Shown here: positions 18,838 to 27,587 of the stretch, in pieces
Position numbering within the stretch: the stretch's first letter is position 1
Layout of the letters: each line of letters starts with the position of its first letter
NCBI RefSeq assembly: GCF_027571385.1
Contig: NZ_CP085636.1
Coordinates: 1,736,001 to 1,800,000 of the forward strand
Direction: 5' to 3'
Source of the DNA: Shewanella sp. MTB7
GTDB lineage: Bacteria; Pseudomonadota; Gammaproteobacteria; Enterobacterales; Shewanellaceae
DNA: 64,000 bases
Notes under the pieces: model-generated
Seen by the model: the letters and a program-made list of their open reading frames with translations, nothing else
Database searches by the model: none
Told to the model about the DNA's origin: nothing
Translations under genes and position numbers: made by a program

Positions 18838-20211
18838 ATGAAGCATATAATTAATATTATATTGGCTCTCGGGTTAGTATTGTTTGTAGTTTCTTGCGGT
18901 GGGGATGATAAGGACAAAGGTGAAAAAAAGGTAGCTTATATTCAATATTATAATGCTTCTCCTGATAGTACAAAAACCTATCTGTCTTTAAAGAAAAAAA
19001 AGTACAGCTCCATTAATTTCGGTCAATCAACATCACGTTATGCCGTTGCTGTTGGTGACAATAAATTGAGCGTTACCGGTAATAATTCTGAGAATAAAGA
19101 AGTTAAGTTCCATGAGCAGGATATTAATCTTTATAACAAGGATAATCATCTCTATATACTCGCTGGGAATTATGCCAAAACAGATTTTATCGATATTAAG
19201 TATAACCGGGACAAGCTGGATGAAGAGAATAAAAAGAAAGTAAATGTCGACAAGAAAATCATCAAAATGCAGGTGCTGGCTGCCCATGTTAGCAGTGGTT
19301 CCCAGAAGTTTGGGATCTACATCGGCAAGAAGGTAGATGGTTTTGGTTCTGCCAAATATCTCAGTGAGATAGCTTATAAAGGGATGACAGAGTCCGAGAT
19401 CCTCACGACCGGAAAATACGTAGTCTATCTGACAGAAGCTGGTGGCAATGAGCCCGTTTTTACCACAACAGAAATCGATTTCAAAGCCAAGACAGTATAT
19501 AAATTACTGATCCGTCCTGCTTTTGGACCTTCTGCAACGGGAGTTAAACTAGATGTGGTAGGTCATGCTCGCACAGTCCCTTCATTCGCAGATATTAATG
19601 AGAAAGTTCAATTAAGGGTATACAACGGCTTTGAGAAAAATGACAAAGTTGAGGCCAAATTCAATGGTAAGAAGGGGGAACTACACCAACAGGAGGTGGC
19701 GAAATGGGGATTATCTAGCTTTATTCTCACCAATTTCGGTGATTATGATGTCACTGTCAGTGATGTGTCCACGGGTAATGTTTTGCTAAACAATTTGTTG
19801 GTGACCTACAATCAAAGTGACTCTAAGTCGATTTTGCTCTACCCCGACAGTACAGATAAGCTCAAGGCTACTGTGGTGGGACATAAGCTAACACCACGCA
19901 GTTATCAGTATCAATTGCAGTTACTGAACTTGGCGTCAGAAACCAAAGGGTTGGAGGTCTATTTTGTCCGAGAAAATGAGACGGTTGAAACCGCCAAGTT
20001 TAAGATCACCAAATGGAACTTTACTAAGAATTTGAAGATTTGGTTGCCAAAGGGAAGTTATACGGTGACAGTAGTGAAGAAGGGAGATAACGACACCCTA
20101 AATTTGTTACACCGCCAGGAATTGACGCTTAAAGATAATCTGGATTACACCTTGGTATTGACGCCAGATGAGACCCAAACTTGGGGATACCGATTGATGG
20201 CATTTCAGTAG
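18838..20211 (+). CDS. DUF4397 domain lipoprotein
   Basis: I take the second of two tandem ATGs (18838), which stands five bases after AGAGGT, giving 457 residues. The N-terminal hydrophobic segment ends in V-V-S-C, a lipobox with Cys at about residue 20, followed by a G-G-D-D-K-D-K linker. The body contains repeats of the DUF4397 type (Q-Y-Y-N-A-S-P-D-S near residue 37 and R-V-Y-N-G-F near 260), probably beta-sandwich units. The protein is rich in Lys. Surface-associated lipoproteins of this family have no known role. It is a single transcription unit flanked by AT-rich DNA. Confidence 0.75.
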   Translation: MKHIINIILALGLVLFVVSCGGDDKDKGEKKVAYIQYYNASPDSTKTYLSLKKKKYSSINFGQSTSRYAVAVGDNKLSVTGNNSENKEVKFHEQDINLYNKDNHLYILAGNYAKTDFIDIKYNRDKLDEENKKKVNVDKKIIKMQVLAAHVSSGSQKFGIYIGKKVDGFGSAKYLSEIAYKGMTESEILTTGKYVVYLTEAGGNEPVFTTTEIDFKAKTVYKLLIRPAFGPSATGVKLDVVGHARTVPSFADINEKVQLRVYNGFEKNDKVEAKFNGKKGELHQQEVAKWGLSSFILTNFGDYDVTVSDVSTGNVLLNNLLVTYNQSDSKSILLYPDSTDKLKATVVGHKLTPRSYQYQLQLLNLASETKGLEVYFVRENETVETAKFKITKWNFTKNLKIWLPKGSYTVTVVKKGDNDTLNLLHRQELTLKDNLDYTLVLTPDETQTWGYRLMAFQ

Positions 20212-20549
20212 AGTTTGCGGACAATAACTTAATTTAATGATTTTTTTCGCTAAAAATTTAATATACCGAATGATATCTTTTAATATTAGCGAGAGTAATG
20301 CCATCTGTTTTATAAAATTTTTATTTAGTGTTTATTGGGTTGTTTTACAATAAGGTTATTGAAATTATATAGATGGTATTACCTTCGTTTAATTTAAACT
20401 GGTAATCGTTAGTTTGCCAGATTTTTTATTTATTATGTATTCAGTATAATAATCTTTCATTTGTGAGAACTATAATGCTAATGAAGTTAACAGTATTTAG
20501 TTATAAAATAGCAGGCAGCGTACGTTAAAAATTATTTTTGGTGTATTGA
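20212..20549. other. AT-rich intergenic region between convergent genes
   Basis: 338 bp with long A/T runs between the DUF4397 gene and a small secreted-protein gene. No strong hairpin with a T-tract, no ORF and no repeat seen in the rest of the window could be identified. Confidence 0.4.
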
Positions 20550-21101
20550 TTATTTAATTTCGAGCTTGGGTAACCAGCGTAGGTTTTCCTCAATCTCATC
20601 TAGCTCTACGTCAGTTATTGGCGGTGAGTCGAGGTCATCGGGTGCTGAGGCGAGTAGATTCAGATCTACCGCTTGTGCAGTGCCGCTGATTACGCCGTTA
20701 TTCAGACTGAGTTGATAGTAGATACCGTTATAAAAGTTAGCGCCAAAATCGGCTTTTTTCTTGTACATAAATAGTAGGTCATGTGCTAACCAAGCCTGAT
20801 CCGTTTGACTTATTTCACGGGGATTAGGGTAGGGGTAAGGAAGGTGGCACCATAGTTCTGGTCCTTCTAAACACTTCATCTCTTTCATGGAGAGAAAGTA
20901 ATCTTTAAAAACACTGTGGTCTATATGAATTTGATAGTAGGTCTTATCAGCTTCTGTAGATAAAAGAACATCGCCAATCAATAACTCATGACCTTTTATA
21001 TCAATAAGGTAGATATGTTTATTACCTGATAGCTGGTTATCAGCAAAGAGTTGGCTGCTTATACCGAATAGAGTAAGTATAAAAAAGAGCTTGTTAAACA
21101 T
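20550..21101 (-). CDS. Secreted hypothetical protein
   Basis: 183 residues with a clear signal peptide (M-F-N-K-L-F-F-I-L-T-L-F, cleaved after F-A). The mature part has two cysteines near residues 77 and 85, flanking P-E-L-W, which may form a disulfide, and an acidic C-terminal tail (D-V-E-L-D-E-I-E-E-N). I do not recognise a family. It lies alone, next to a MITE-like element on its upstream side. A periplasmic location is the only supported statement. Confidence 0.6.
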   Translation of the reverse strand: MFNKLFFILTLFGISSQLFADNQLSGNKHIYLIDIKGHELLIGDVLLSTEADKTYYQIHIDHSVFKDYFLSMKEMKCLEGPELWCHLPYPYPNPREISQTDQAWLAHDLLFMYKKKADFGANFYNGIYYQLSLNNGVISGTAQAVDLNLLASAPDDLDSPPITDVELDEIEENLRWLPKLEIK

Positions 21102-21225
21102 GTCTGTTTCCCAGCGAAGAATTTAGCACTAGCATTGAACAAATGCTGGCCTATGTCTATTCTCCTTTGGGAGGAGGTTAATCTCTTGTTTATTAGGTTG
21201 AGCCCCAAGTGGAGCTCAATATCTT

Positions 21226-21493
21226 ATACCAATCAGTATAAGAAAGTGATCTACTCAGTGTGGCTTTTGGCAATCTAATTCAAGGCGACTGGATGATGGA
21301 ATGGTTATTCCCTTGTGAGTTCATTCAACGCAGAAGTAGGTAGCCAAAAACACACCCAAAGGGCGAGTTTTAGCGCTTCTGATGCTGTGTTAACGAGCTT
21401 AACCGTAGAATAACTATGCTTCTCACTCGTTGCCTTACCTCAGACACGCTAAACTCTCGCTGAGCGATCACATCTCTATACTGATTGGTATTA
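21226..21493. mobile_element. MITE-like element with imperfect terminal inverted repeats
   Basis: About 268 bp flanked by inverted ends. The left end reads ATACCAATCAGTATA (21226-21240) and the right end TATACTGATTGGTAT (21477-21491), with similarity continuing about 20 bp inward (GTGATC, CTCAG). There is no ORF inside. The left half is related to an inverted copy at 56256-56420. The right end supplies the TAA stop of the neighbouring secreted-protein gene. A non-autonomous transposon relic fits best; no transposase is present in the window. Confidence 0.75.
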
Positions 21494-21853
21494 CAATAAA
21501 CTTGCGTACACTCTAACCTGATCGAAATCATCGCAGTTATTACTATCATGATCCCACATAGAGACCACTTTGTTGGTTGATAATGCCATACGAAGGGCTG
21601 CTATGATTGATTTTCCTCCATCATCATTAGCATTGTATTTATAGTTTAGGGGGATTATCACTCCATTATCAAGGTGCACGTTAATAGCATTAGCCCAATC
21701 AGAGCCACCTTGGATGTTGGTCACATACCCAAAATCAATCGCGGCAATATATTGTTTTTCGGCGCATAAAACACCAGGGTTACTATCAGCGAAAGTGGGG
21801 AGTGCAGTCGTAATTAACGCTAGAAATAAGACAATTGTTGTTTTTACATTCAC
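21491..21853 (-). CDS. Small secreted hypothetical protein with one Cys pair
   Basis: 120 residues. Signal peptide at about 1-22 (L-P-T-F-A-D). The mature part has just two cysteines (near residue 29 and near 107), probably one disulfide, with a G-Y-V-T-N-I-Q-G-G start, a D-D-G-G-K-S-I-I-A-A-L helix and a C-terminal F-D-Q-V-R-V-Y strand. Such compact disulfide-tied secreted proteins are common in marine gammaproteobacteria, but I cannot assign a family. Its stop codon lies in the terminal repeat of the adjacent MITE, so its C-terminus may have been altered by the insertion. Confidence 0.55.
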   Translation of the reverse strand: MNVKTTIVLFLALITTALPTFADSNPGVLCAEKQYIAAIDFGYVTNIQGGSDWANAINVHLDNGVIIPLNYKYNANDDGGKSIIAALRMALSTNKVVSMWDHDSNNCDDFDQVRVYASLL

Positions 21854-23116
21854 AATGACACCTCATTTTATTTATTGTTCTGTATGAAAATCGCACTGTA
21901 AAACAGTATATTGTTTCGTAACAATTGTAAATTTAAGTGCATATCACTATTTTTGGTGGGCGGGAGGCTATTGTTGCTATTTACGCCGATTAGTATTGAA
22001 CCGTTAGAGGGAAGTACCCCTAATATTACATTCCTATCTAAGATATCCGCAGTGGTGAATAGTCTTTTTTGGTTGTTTAATTAAAGATAAGAGAGTGTTC
22101 TCACCACAGCGAATATGGCGTAGTCATAAGTTAATGAGCGAGAGGCATGAGCCGAACTGGCCGTTAAACAGGGACGTTGTTGTGCTGCGCTCCACGGAGA
22201 ACATGGAGAAGAACTGGAGTTTTTTAGCAACAGCCTCTCACCGTACCCTCAGTGTTCCATACTATTATTCATTATCTAAGTGGTCAAATCTTATGGGTGT
22301 CCACTTATTGCAGTTGTAGTAAATATAGGGTGAGATTGATTTAATTCAATAAGATCAAAATCTTACCAGGCCCCTGCTTATCTGGTATCGTGAAGTCATG
22401 GGTAGAGTCCATCTTATTTTAACAATGGGTGGCTCAATAAATTTTGGTATCTTGGGAAGCTAATTCGAAGAGACGGATAAACTGATGTAGATGCAGCTGT
22501 GGGCTTCGGTTTCAGGGTGAGGTATCGCGAAGTGATACTCTTCGAACGAGGGGCAGGGACGCCGAACTGGCCTTTTAACAGGGAGGTTATTGGAAACCGC
22601 AGAGCGGCCAAGGGTGGCTTCACAGCGTCCCACAGAAGTAGCTACATGTGAGCCTGCTGCAAGCAATAGATATCAACGCAGCTATGCTTATCTAGCAATA
22701 ACCAAATACAAATTCAGCCAAATGGATCCAATTAAAAAATACTTAAAACAAAGGGGTCGTAGCTAATTAGCTTAAATCGAAGAGATTAATAACCGGGTGT
22801 GAACGCGGCTGTGACCTTCGGTTTCAAGGATGAAACCGTAGAGCGTATAGGGACATATTTACAGCGTGTCACAGAAGTGTTTTCACATTCAGCGAGCCGC
22901 AGGCTATAGATTAAGCAGAGGTTATGGCTTCCATAAGTCAATCATAAATACCAAGCCTGCCTAATGGACCTGCTAAACAGATACTTATAACTCACTATCA
23001 GGCAAGCTGTTAAGTTTAATAAATGCAAAGTTATGGAATTCAACAAACTAACCAAACACCAACTCAGCCCAATGACCCCATCAAAAAGATATTTAAAAAC
23101 TTGTTATCCGACAAGT
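21854..23116. repeat. Gene-free region made of degenerate dispersed and direct repeats
   Basis: About 1.26 kb without a credible gene. It holds (i) 22050-22206, a unit repeated in inverted orientation at 63436-63600; (ii) a shorter relative of the phrase GAACTGGCC-TTAACAGGGA at 22563-22588; (iii) two diverged direct units, about 22459-22740 and 22763-23105, sharing CTTCGGTTTCA, CACAGCGT-CCACAGAAGT and a closing TCAGCC-AATG-CC segment. Short open frames here follow the repeats and lack ribosome binding sites. Confidence 0.6.
22050..22206 (+). repeat. Dispersed repeat, copy 1
   Basis: Begins with GTGGTGAATAGTC and a near-palindromic core closing at TCTCACCAC (22110-ish), then GCGAATATGGC and CTGGCCGTTAAACAGGGACG followed by GTTGTTG. 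The same order of blocks occurs on the opposite strand at 63436-63600. Confidence 0.7.
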
Positions 23117-23590
23117 TCAATCAGCTTGTATTTGACCGACCAACAAAACTGGTGCAGCGTCTAATTCATTGGCGTCCATCATAGAGGCAATACGTTCAAC
23201 CGATGATAGCAGTTGGCTTTGCTCCCACTCCTCAAGATTTTGATAGCGTGTAATAAAGTGTTCTTGTAGTGGCTTTGGCGAGAGACTTAATAGCGCCTTG
23301 CCCGACTCACTTAGAGAGAGATGAACTTTGCGTTTATCGGTTTCGCTACGGGTTCGTATTACCAGTTCTCGACTCTCTAGCCTATCGATAATCGTGGTAA
23401 CAGTGGCAGGACTTAATGCGATCTCCTTGGCTATCTCTTTAGCCAGCGGCGCATCAAGATGGTCGATATTTTGCATTACCATAAGCTGCGGACCAGTCAA
23501 ACCTGATTGCTTGTTAAGCTGACGCGAATGAATGTCGATGGCTCGGATCACTCGGCGCAGTGAGATCAATAATTGTTCGTACTTTTCCAT
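23117..23590 (-). CDS. MarR family transcriptional regulator
   Basis: 157 residues from the ATG at 23590 (M-E-K-Y-E-Q-L-L), which has AGGGAAGAG just upstream. The longer in-frame start at 23653 would overlap a terminator hairpin. The winged helix is clear: L-S-P-A-T-V-T-T-I-I-D-R-L-E recognition helix near residue 60 and the R-x-x-x-x-T-D-K-R-K-V-H-L wing near 80. MarR proteins are dimeric ligand-responsive repressors. It lies downstream of the betaine/choline cluster on the same strand but is separated by a terminator, so its target is unknown. Confidence 0.88.
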   Translation of the reverse strand: MEKYEQLLISLRRVIRAIDIHSRQLNKQSGLTGPQLMVMQNIDHLDAPLAKEIAKEIALSPATVTTIIDRLESRELVIRTRSETDKRKVHLSLSESGKALLSLSPKPLQEHFITRYQNLEEWEQSQLLSSVERIASMMDANELDAAPVLLVGQIQAD

Positions 23591-23640
23591 ACTCTTCCCT
23601 AAGCCCTGAGATTGAACTGTAAATAATAGAGTCATTAAAT

Positions 23641-23681
23641 AAAAATGCGGCATAACACTTGAGCGTTATACCGCATTTTTT
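23641..23681 (-). terminator. Intrinsic terminator after the TorF-type porin gene
   Basis: Arms AAAAATGCGGCATAAC and GTTATACCGCATTTTT form a long stem with one mismatch. Read on the minus strand it ends in a T-run. It stands 20 bp after the porin stop and ahead of the MarR start. Confidence 0.85.
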
Positions 23682-23701
23682 GGTTATTGAGCAAGGCCTA
23701 C

Positions 23702-24409
23702 TTAAAAATCAAAGGTTCTGGCGATTGACACTACAGCGCGAGTATCGGAAGTGTCGGTGTCCATGCTGGTATCTTCAACGGCGAGATTAAAGTCAAAACC
23801 TTTGAAGCTTGTCATGTACTCTGCACGGAAGTGGTTATAAGATTCATCACCATCCCAGGCCCATTTAGCCACATCTCTTGATGTTGAACGGTCAATGCTG
23901 ACACGAATGTCATGACCTTCTGTAAGGGTAAACGTGTGTGCAGCCATCATGATGTAGTGGCCAACATCTTGCCCGAAGTAATCCCAGGTGTACCAGAAGT
24001 TCAGCTCACTTTGACCGATTGATGAGGCGTAACCAAACTTAGTGTAAGCCTCTGGGTACTGGTATTCGCTTGAAGCATCGTCACCGTGGTAGGTGTAATA
24101 GGCAATACCTGCGTCGAGAGAAGCGCTGTCGTTTAGCTGGAAGTATTTTCCGGCGTAAAAATCAAGCTCTAACCAAGTGTCATCTTCTGAGCCAAAATCA
24201 ACATTTGAAGCCCATGAACCTATATACCAACCAGAATCTGCCGCGTAGTCTAGACTGGCCTGCAACGCTGGGTTGTTGTCTGTTTGGCTAACACCGTTAA
24301 AGGTGTAGTCTGATGTGGCGTTAATGGTTGAACTAACACCTGCTATTGCTGTGGCTGGTAAGGCGATTAGGCCGACTAGTGCAAGTTTTTTTATTGTGTT
24401 TTTCATCAT
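23702..24409 (-). CDS. TorF family putative porin
   Basis: 235 residues (or 234 if the second of two tandem ATGs at 24406 is used). Signal peptide at about 1-23 (A-T-A-I-A). The mature protein alternates aromatic strands and ends A-R-T-F-D-F with terminal Phe. The N-terminal S-D-Y-T-F-N-G-V-S-Q-T and W-Y-I-G-S-W-A-S-N-V-D-F are typical of the TorF/Gcw_chp outer-membrane group. It starts 11 bp after the stop of the BCCT-type transporter gene, so it probably serves as outer-membrane entry for the same substrate. Confidence 0.88.
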   Translation of the reverse strand: MMKNTIKKLALVGLIALPATAIAGVSSTINATSDYTFNGVSQTDNNPALQASLDYAADSGWYIGSWASNVDFGSEDDTWLELDFYAGKYFQLNDSASLDAGIAYYTYHGDDASSEYQYPEAYTKFGYASSIGQSELNFWYTWDYFGQDVGHYIMMAAHTFTLTEGHDIRVSIDRSTSRDVAKWAWDGDESYNHFRAEYMTSFKGFDFNLAVEDTSMDTDTSDTRAVVSIARTFDF

Positions 24410-24420
24410 CTCTCTTCTTT

Positions 24421-25638
24421 TTAGTTAACTAATTCAATTTTGCTGAAATCAATTTTGTTCTCTTTTGGCGAGTGCTCAATCGCTGCGACCTGCTGATACT
24501 TGGTTGCCATGATATAACCAAAGCAAGCCAGAATTAGGCCTATTGCTAATGCACCAACCCATTGTATCTCTAGGAAATTCAATTGGAAAAGCAAGGTGAG
24601 ACCGCTCATAAGAGCGATATTGCCTATGATGTACTTGGTTTTGCCTAAACGCTGGACAGTAAGGTTGAGGTTGTCGGTGTAGAGGCGGATTAATGAGTCG
24701 AGTGAGTTCACCACAAACGTAATTCCCACCATCACCATGGCCAGATTATAGAAGCCGGTGGTGGCAATCTCATTAGCGCTGTAGTAGTACAAGATGGTAA
24801 ACCAAACAGCGATTGGCAGTGATGGGAACACCATCATGGCAATCAGTACTTGATAGGTTTTCATGCCGCCCACAAAGCGTGAGGTGAACTGGCCAATCAT
24901 GATGCTCCAAGCAAACCACCAGAATAAGTAGAATTCATGGTAATCATTCATCGGCAGGACGAAGTGGTGGATGTTACCGAAATAGTCACCAACCATGGCA
25001 AATGTGGTGAAAAACTCGCCGACACCAGAACCGTCAGATAGGAAAGCCCCAGCCCACATGATGCCGATTAAGGCCATGAATAACCAAGTGCTGGCTAAGC
25101 TGAGTATACGAACATAGCGGATGCTGGTGCTTGAGTAGACGGCAGTGGCAATGATCACAAATACGATGAGATAGAAGCTACTGACAATGGTTTCACCATC
25201 ACCCATTTCGGGCAAATACCAAGGCAAGTTAGTCAACAAGAGGTAAGCGGTAAAGGCACAAGTGCCGATAATCACTAGATTGTTGATAAACTTGATCAGT
25301 GGAATTTCAAAGAATTTTACTTTGGGCTCTATTACGCAGAAATAGAAACAAGTTAAAAAGTAGAATGCCCAGATTAAGAACGCCCAGAAACCAAACTCAA
25401 TGGCCAAAGGGTTAGTAAACCCATATTCAGGACTCGCACCTAAGTCGGCATAACCTGCAAACTCAGTGAGCGGGAACATGATTAATCCGACATCCAATCC
25501 TGAGGTAAACAAGATGGCGATAAAGGTAAAAGTACGTACCGGTGTCACACCAATACATTTAACATTACCCCAGCGATAAATCACAAAGGCAATAGCCGCG
25601 AAAGTAAATAGTATCCCAATAGTAAGCCAGGTTGTCAT
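24421..25638 (-). CDS. Short BCCT-type choline/betaine transporter
   Basis: 405 residues, shorter than the usual 500 or more for BCCT carriers, with about ten membrane helices. The BCCT landmark around helix 8 is visible as F-Y-L-F-W-W-F-A-W-S near residue 240, with G-Q-F-T-S-R and G-G-M-K-T after it. Position behind betIBA implies uptake of choline or glycine betaine. AGGAG precedes the ATG by seven bases, so the start is credible, and the short length is not due to a visible frameshift. Which helices are missing was not determined. Confidence 0.8.
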   Translation of the reverse strand: MTTWLTIGILFTFAAIAFVIYRWGNVKCIGVTPVRTFTFIAILFTSGLDVGLIMFPLTEFAGYADLGASPEYGFTNPLAIEFGFWAFLIWAFYFLTCFYFCVIEPKVKFFEIPLIKFINNLVIIGTCAFTAYLLLTNLPWYLPEMGDGETIVSSFYLIVFVIIATAVYSSTSIRYVRILSLASTWLFMALIGIMWAGAFLSDGSGVGEFFTTFAMVGDYFGNIHHFVLPMNDYHEFYLFWWFAWSIMIGQFTSRFVGGMKTYQVLIAMMVFPSLPIAVWFTILYYYSANEIATTGFYNLAMVMVGITFVVNSLDSLIRLYTDNLNLTVQRLGKTKYIIGNIALMSGLTLLFQLNFLEIQWVGALAIGLILACFGYIMATKYQQVAAIEHSPKENKIDFSKIELVN

Positions 25639-25892
25639 GATTAAACTCCTGACTTAATTTTTTGATAAAACATAGGGTTATATCCTTGTTTTTATTTTAG
25701 TTATGCCGTTGAGCAACAAATTTTGGTTGCAAAAATCCCTCAAGCCTTAATTATCGCTTTCACGAAAGTTAAGGTTTGATAGATTCAATTTGGCGATTAG
25801 GGCCATTTAGCTTTTCAGCTTAGGCAGGCCTTGTACCTAGATTGTTCAATTTTCTCATTAGGAAAATGAATAAATTAAATCAATAAAGTGAG
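25639..25892. other. Intergenic region between betA and the transporter gene
   Basis: 254 bp inside the otherwise tight choline cluster. It contains an imperfect inverted repeat at about 25739-25776 (CAAGCCTTAA ... TTAAGGTTTG) enclosing CTTTCACGAAAG. No T-run follows, so an operator or processing site is as likely as a terminator. The gap suggests the transporter and porin may have their own promoter. Confidence 0.45.
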
Positions 25893-27578
25893 TTATCTTG
25901 CTGGTAGTGTGAGCCGTTGTTGCTGTTGCCAGTTATCACTAATACTGACCTTTGCACTGCTTGGTGCTAGTGGCGTCTTACCTAGAATAAGATCGGCTGC
26001 ACGTTCGGCTAACATGATGGTCGGCGAGTTAAGGTTGCCATTGGGAATAGTGGGGAAAATAGAGGAGTCAACCACTCTAAGACCTTGTAAACCGTGGACT
26101 CGGGTCTGTGAGTCGACAACCGCCATAGCATCTTCACCCATTTTGCACGTGCAAGATGGGTGGTAGGCACTCTCAACGGAACTTCTGACAAAGCTGTCTA
26201 TCTCTTCATCGCTTTGTACTGAAGTGCCGGGCTGGATCTCTTCGCCGCGGTACTCATCCAGTGCTGGCTGATTGATGATTTCACGGGTTAAGCGAACACA
26301 GGCGCGGAAACCTTCGATATCATCTTGATGAGAGAGATAATTAAATTGGATGGCCGGTGCAACATGGGCATCGTTTGAAGTCACTTTTACGCTGCCGCGA
26401 CTCTTAGGTTTGTTGTGACCAACATGTACCTGAAAACCGTGACCAGCAAAGGCTTCTTTGCCGTCATAGCGCATAGCAGCTGGCAAGAAGTGGTACTGGA
26501 GGTCCGGCCACTCAAGTCCTGCTTTTGAACGGATAAATCCACAAGATTCAAAGTGGTTGGTTGCGCCGAGTCCTGACTTATCCAATATCCAACGCGTACC
26601 GATTAACAGCTTGTTTAGTGGATCGAGCTTACCGTTCAACGATATTGGTTTTAAGCACTTAAACTGGAAATAGAACTCGAGGTGGTCCTGTAAATTTTCA
26701 CCGACGCCTGGTAGCTCGTGTATCCGTTCAATACCAGCCTTAGCCAATGTCTCAGCAGCACCGACACCTGAGAGTTGCAGTATATGGGGCGAGCCAATCG
26801 AGCCAGCAGACAGCACCACTTCTTTGTTGGCAAGCACGTCGAAATGTTTACCTTTACGCTCAAAGTGAACACCGATGGCTTTTTTACCATCAAAAAGTAC
26901 TTTATGTACCAAGGCATGGGTGATCACCGTTAGGTTTGAACGTTTCATGGCCGGCCTTAAGTAGGCATTAGCGGTTGACCAGCGCACACCATTTTTAACG
27001 GTCATGTGCATAGGGCCAAAACCCTCTTGCTGAGCGCCATTGTAATCGGCCGTTGTCAAATATCCTGCATCCACGCCCGCATCGACAAAAGCCTGATACA
27101 GAGGGTTTTTCATATTGTTGCCGTTATTGACCCCTAATGGGCCATCGACGCCACGATAATCATCTTCGCCAAACGCCCAGCTTTCAGCTTTCTTAAAGTA
27201 GGGCAGGCAATGGGCATAATCCCAATCTTTTGCTCCCTCTTGCTGCCACTCATCGAAATCTCGGGCATGGCCGCGAACATACACCATGCCATTAATCGAT
27301 GATGAGCCGCCTAATACCTTGCCTCGCGGGCAATGCATGCGGCGGTTATCAAGATAAGGCTCTGCTTCAGTTTCAAACTGCCAAGCATATTTCTTGGTGT
27401 TCATCGGGATGGAGAGTGCCGTTGGCATCTGAATAAAGATGCTCTTATCGCTACCGCCGGTTTCGAGTAGCAACACCTTATTATTTGAGTCTGCTGATAA
27501 TCGGTTAGCCAGCACGCAGCCCGCACTGCCTGCACCAACGATAATGTAGTCGTATTTTTCACTTGTAGATGAGGTCAT
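25893..27578 (-). CDS. betA: Choline dehydrogenase
   Basis: 561 residues, a GMC-family flavoprotein. The FAD-binding [10 protein letters not shown] motif lies at about 16-25, GMC signature 1 around G-G-S-S-S-I-N-G near 95 and signature 2 around S-A-G-S-I-G-S-P near 260. The C-terminal active-site His region H-P-S-C-T-C-K-M-G is near 475. BetA oxidises choline to betaine aldehyde at the inner membrane. The gene starts 9 bp after betB, with AAGGCG as ribosome binding site. Confidence 0.96.
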   Translation of the reverse strand: MTSSTSEKYDYIIVGAGSAGCVLANRLSADSNNKVLLLETGGSDKSIFIQMPTALSIPMNTKKYAWQFETEAEPYLDNRRMHCPRGKVLGGSSSINGMVYVRGHARDFDEWQQEGAKDWDYAHCLPYFKKAESWAFGEDDYRGVDGPLGVNNGNNMKNPLYQAFVDAGVDAGYLTTADYNGAQQEGFGPMHMTVKNGVRWSTANAYLRPAMKRSNLTVITHALVHKVLFDGKKAIGVHFERKGKHFDVLANKEVVLSAGSIGSPHILQLSGVGAAETLAKAGIERIHELPGVGENLQDHLEFYFQFKCLKPISLNGKLDPLNKLLIGTRWILDKSGLGATNHFESCGFIRSKAGLEWPDLQYHFLPAAMRYDGKEAFAGHGFQVHVGHNKPKSRGSVKVTSNDAHVAPAIQFNYLSHQDDIEGFRACVRLTREIINQPALDEYRGEEIQPGTSVQSDEEIDSFVRSSVESAYHPSCTCKMGEDAMAVVDSQTRVHGLQGLRVVDSSIFPTIPNGNLNSPTIMLAERAADLILGKTPLAPSSAKVSISDNWQQQQRLTLPAR

Positions 27579-27587
27579 GTTAGCGCC

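Noticed and set aside
22095..22319. 74-codon open frame in the 22-kb repeats
   Set aside because: It follows a dispersed repeat, has no ribosome binding site and its sequence recurs in non-coding DNA at 63.5 kb.
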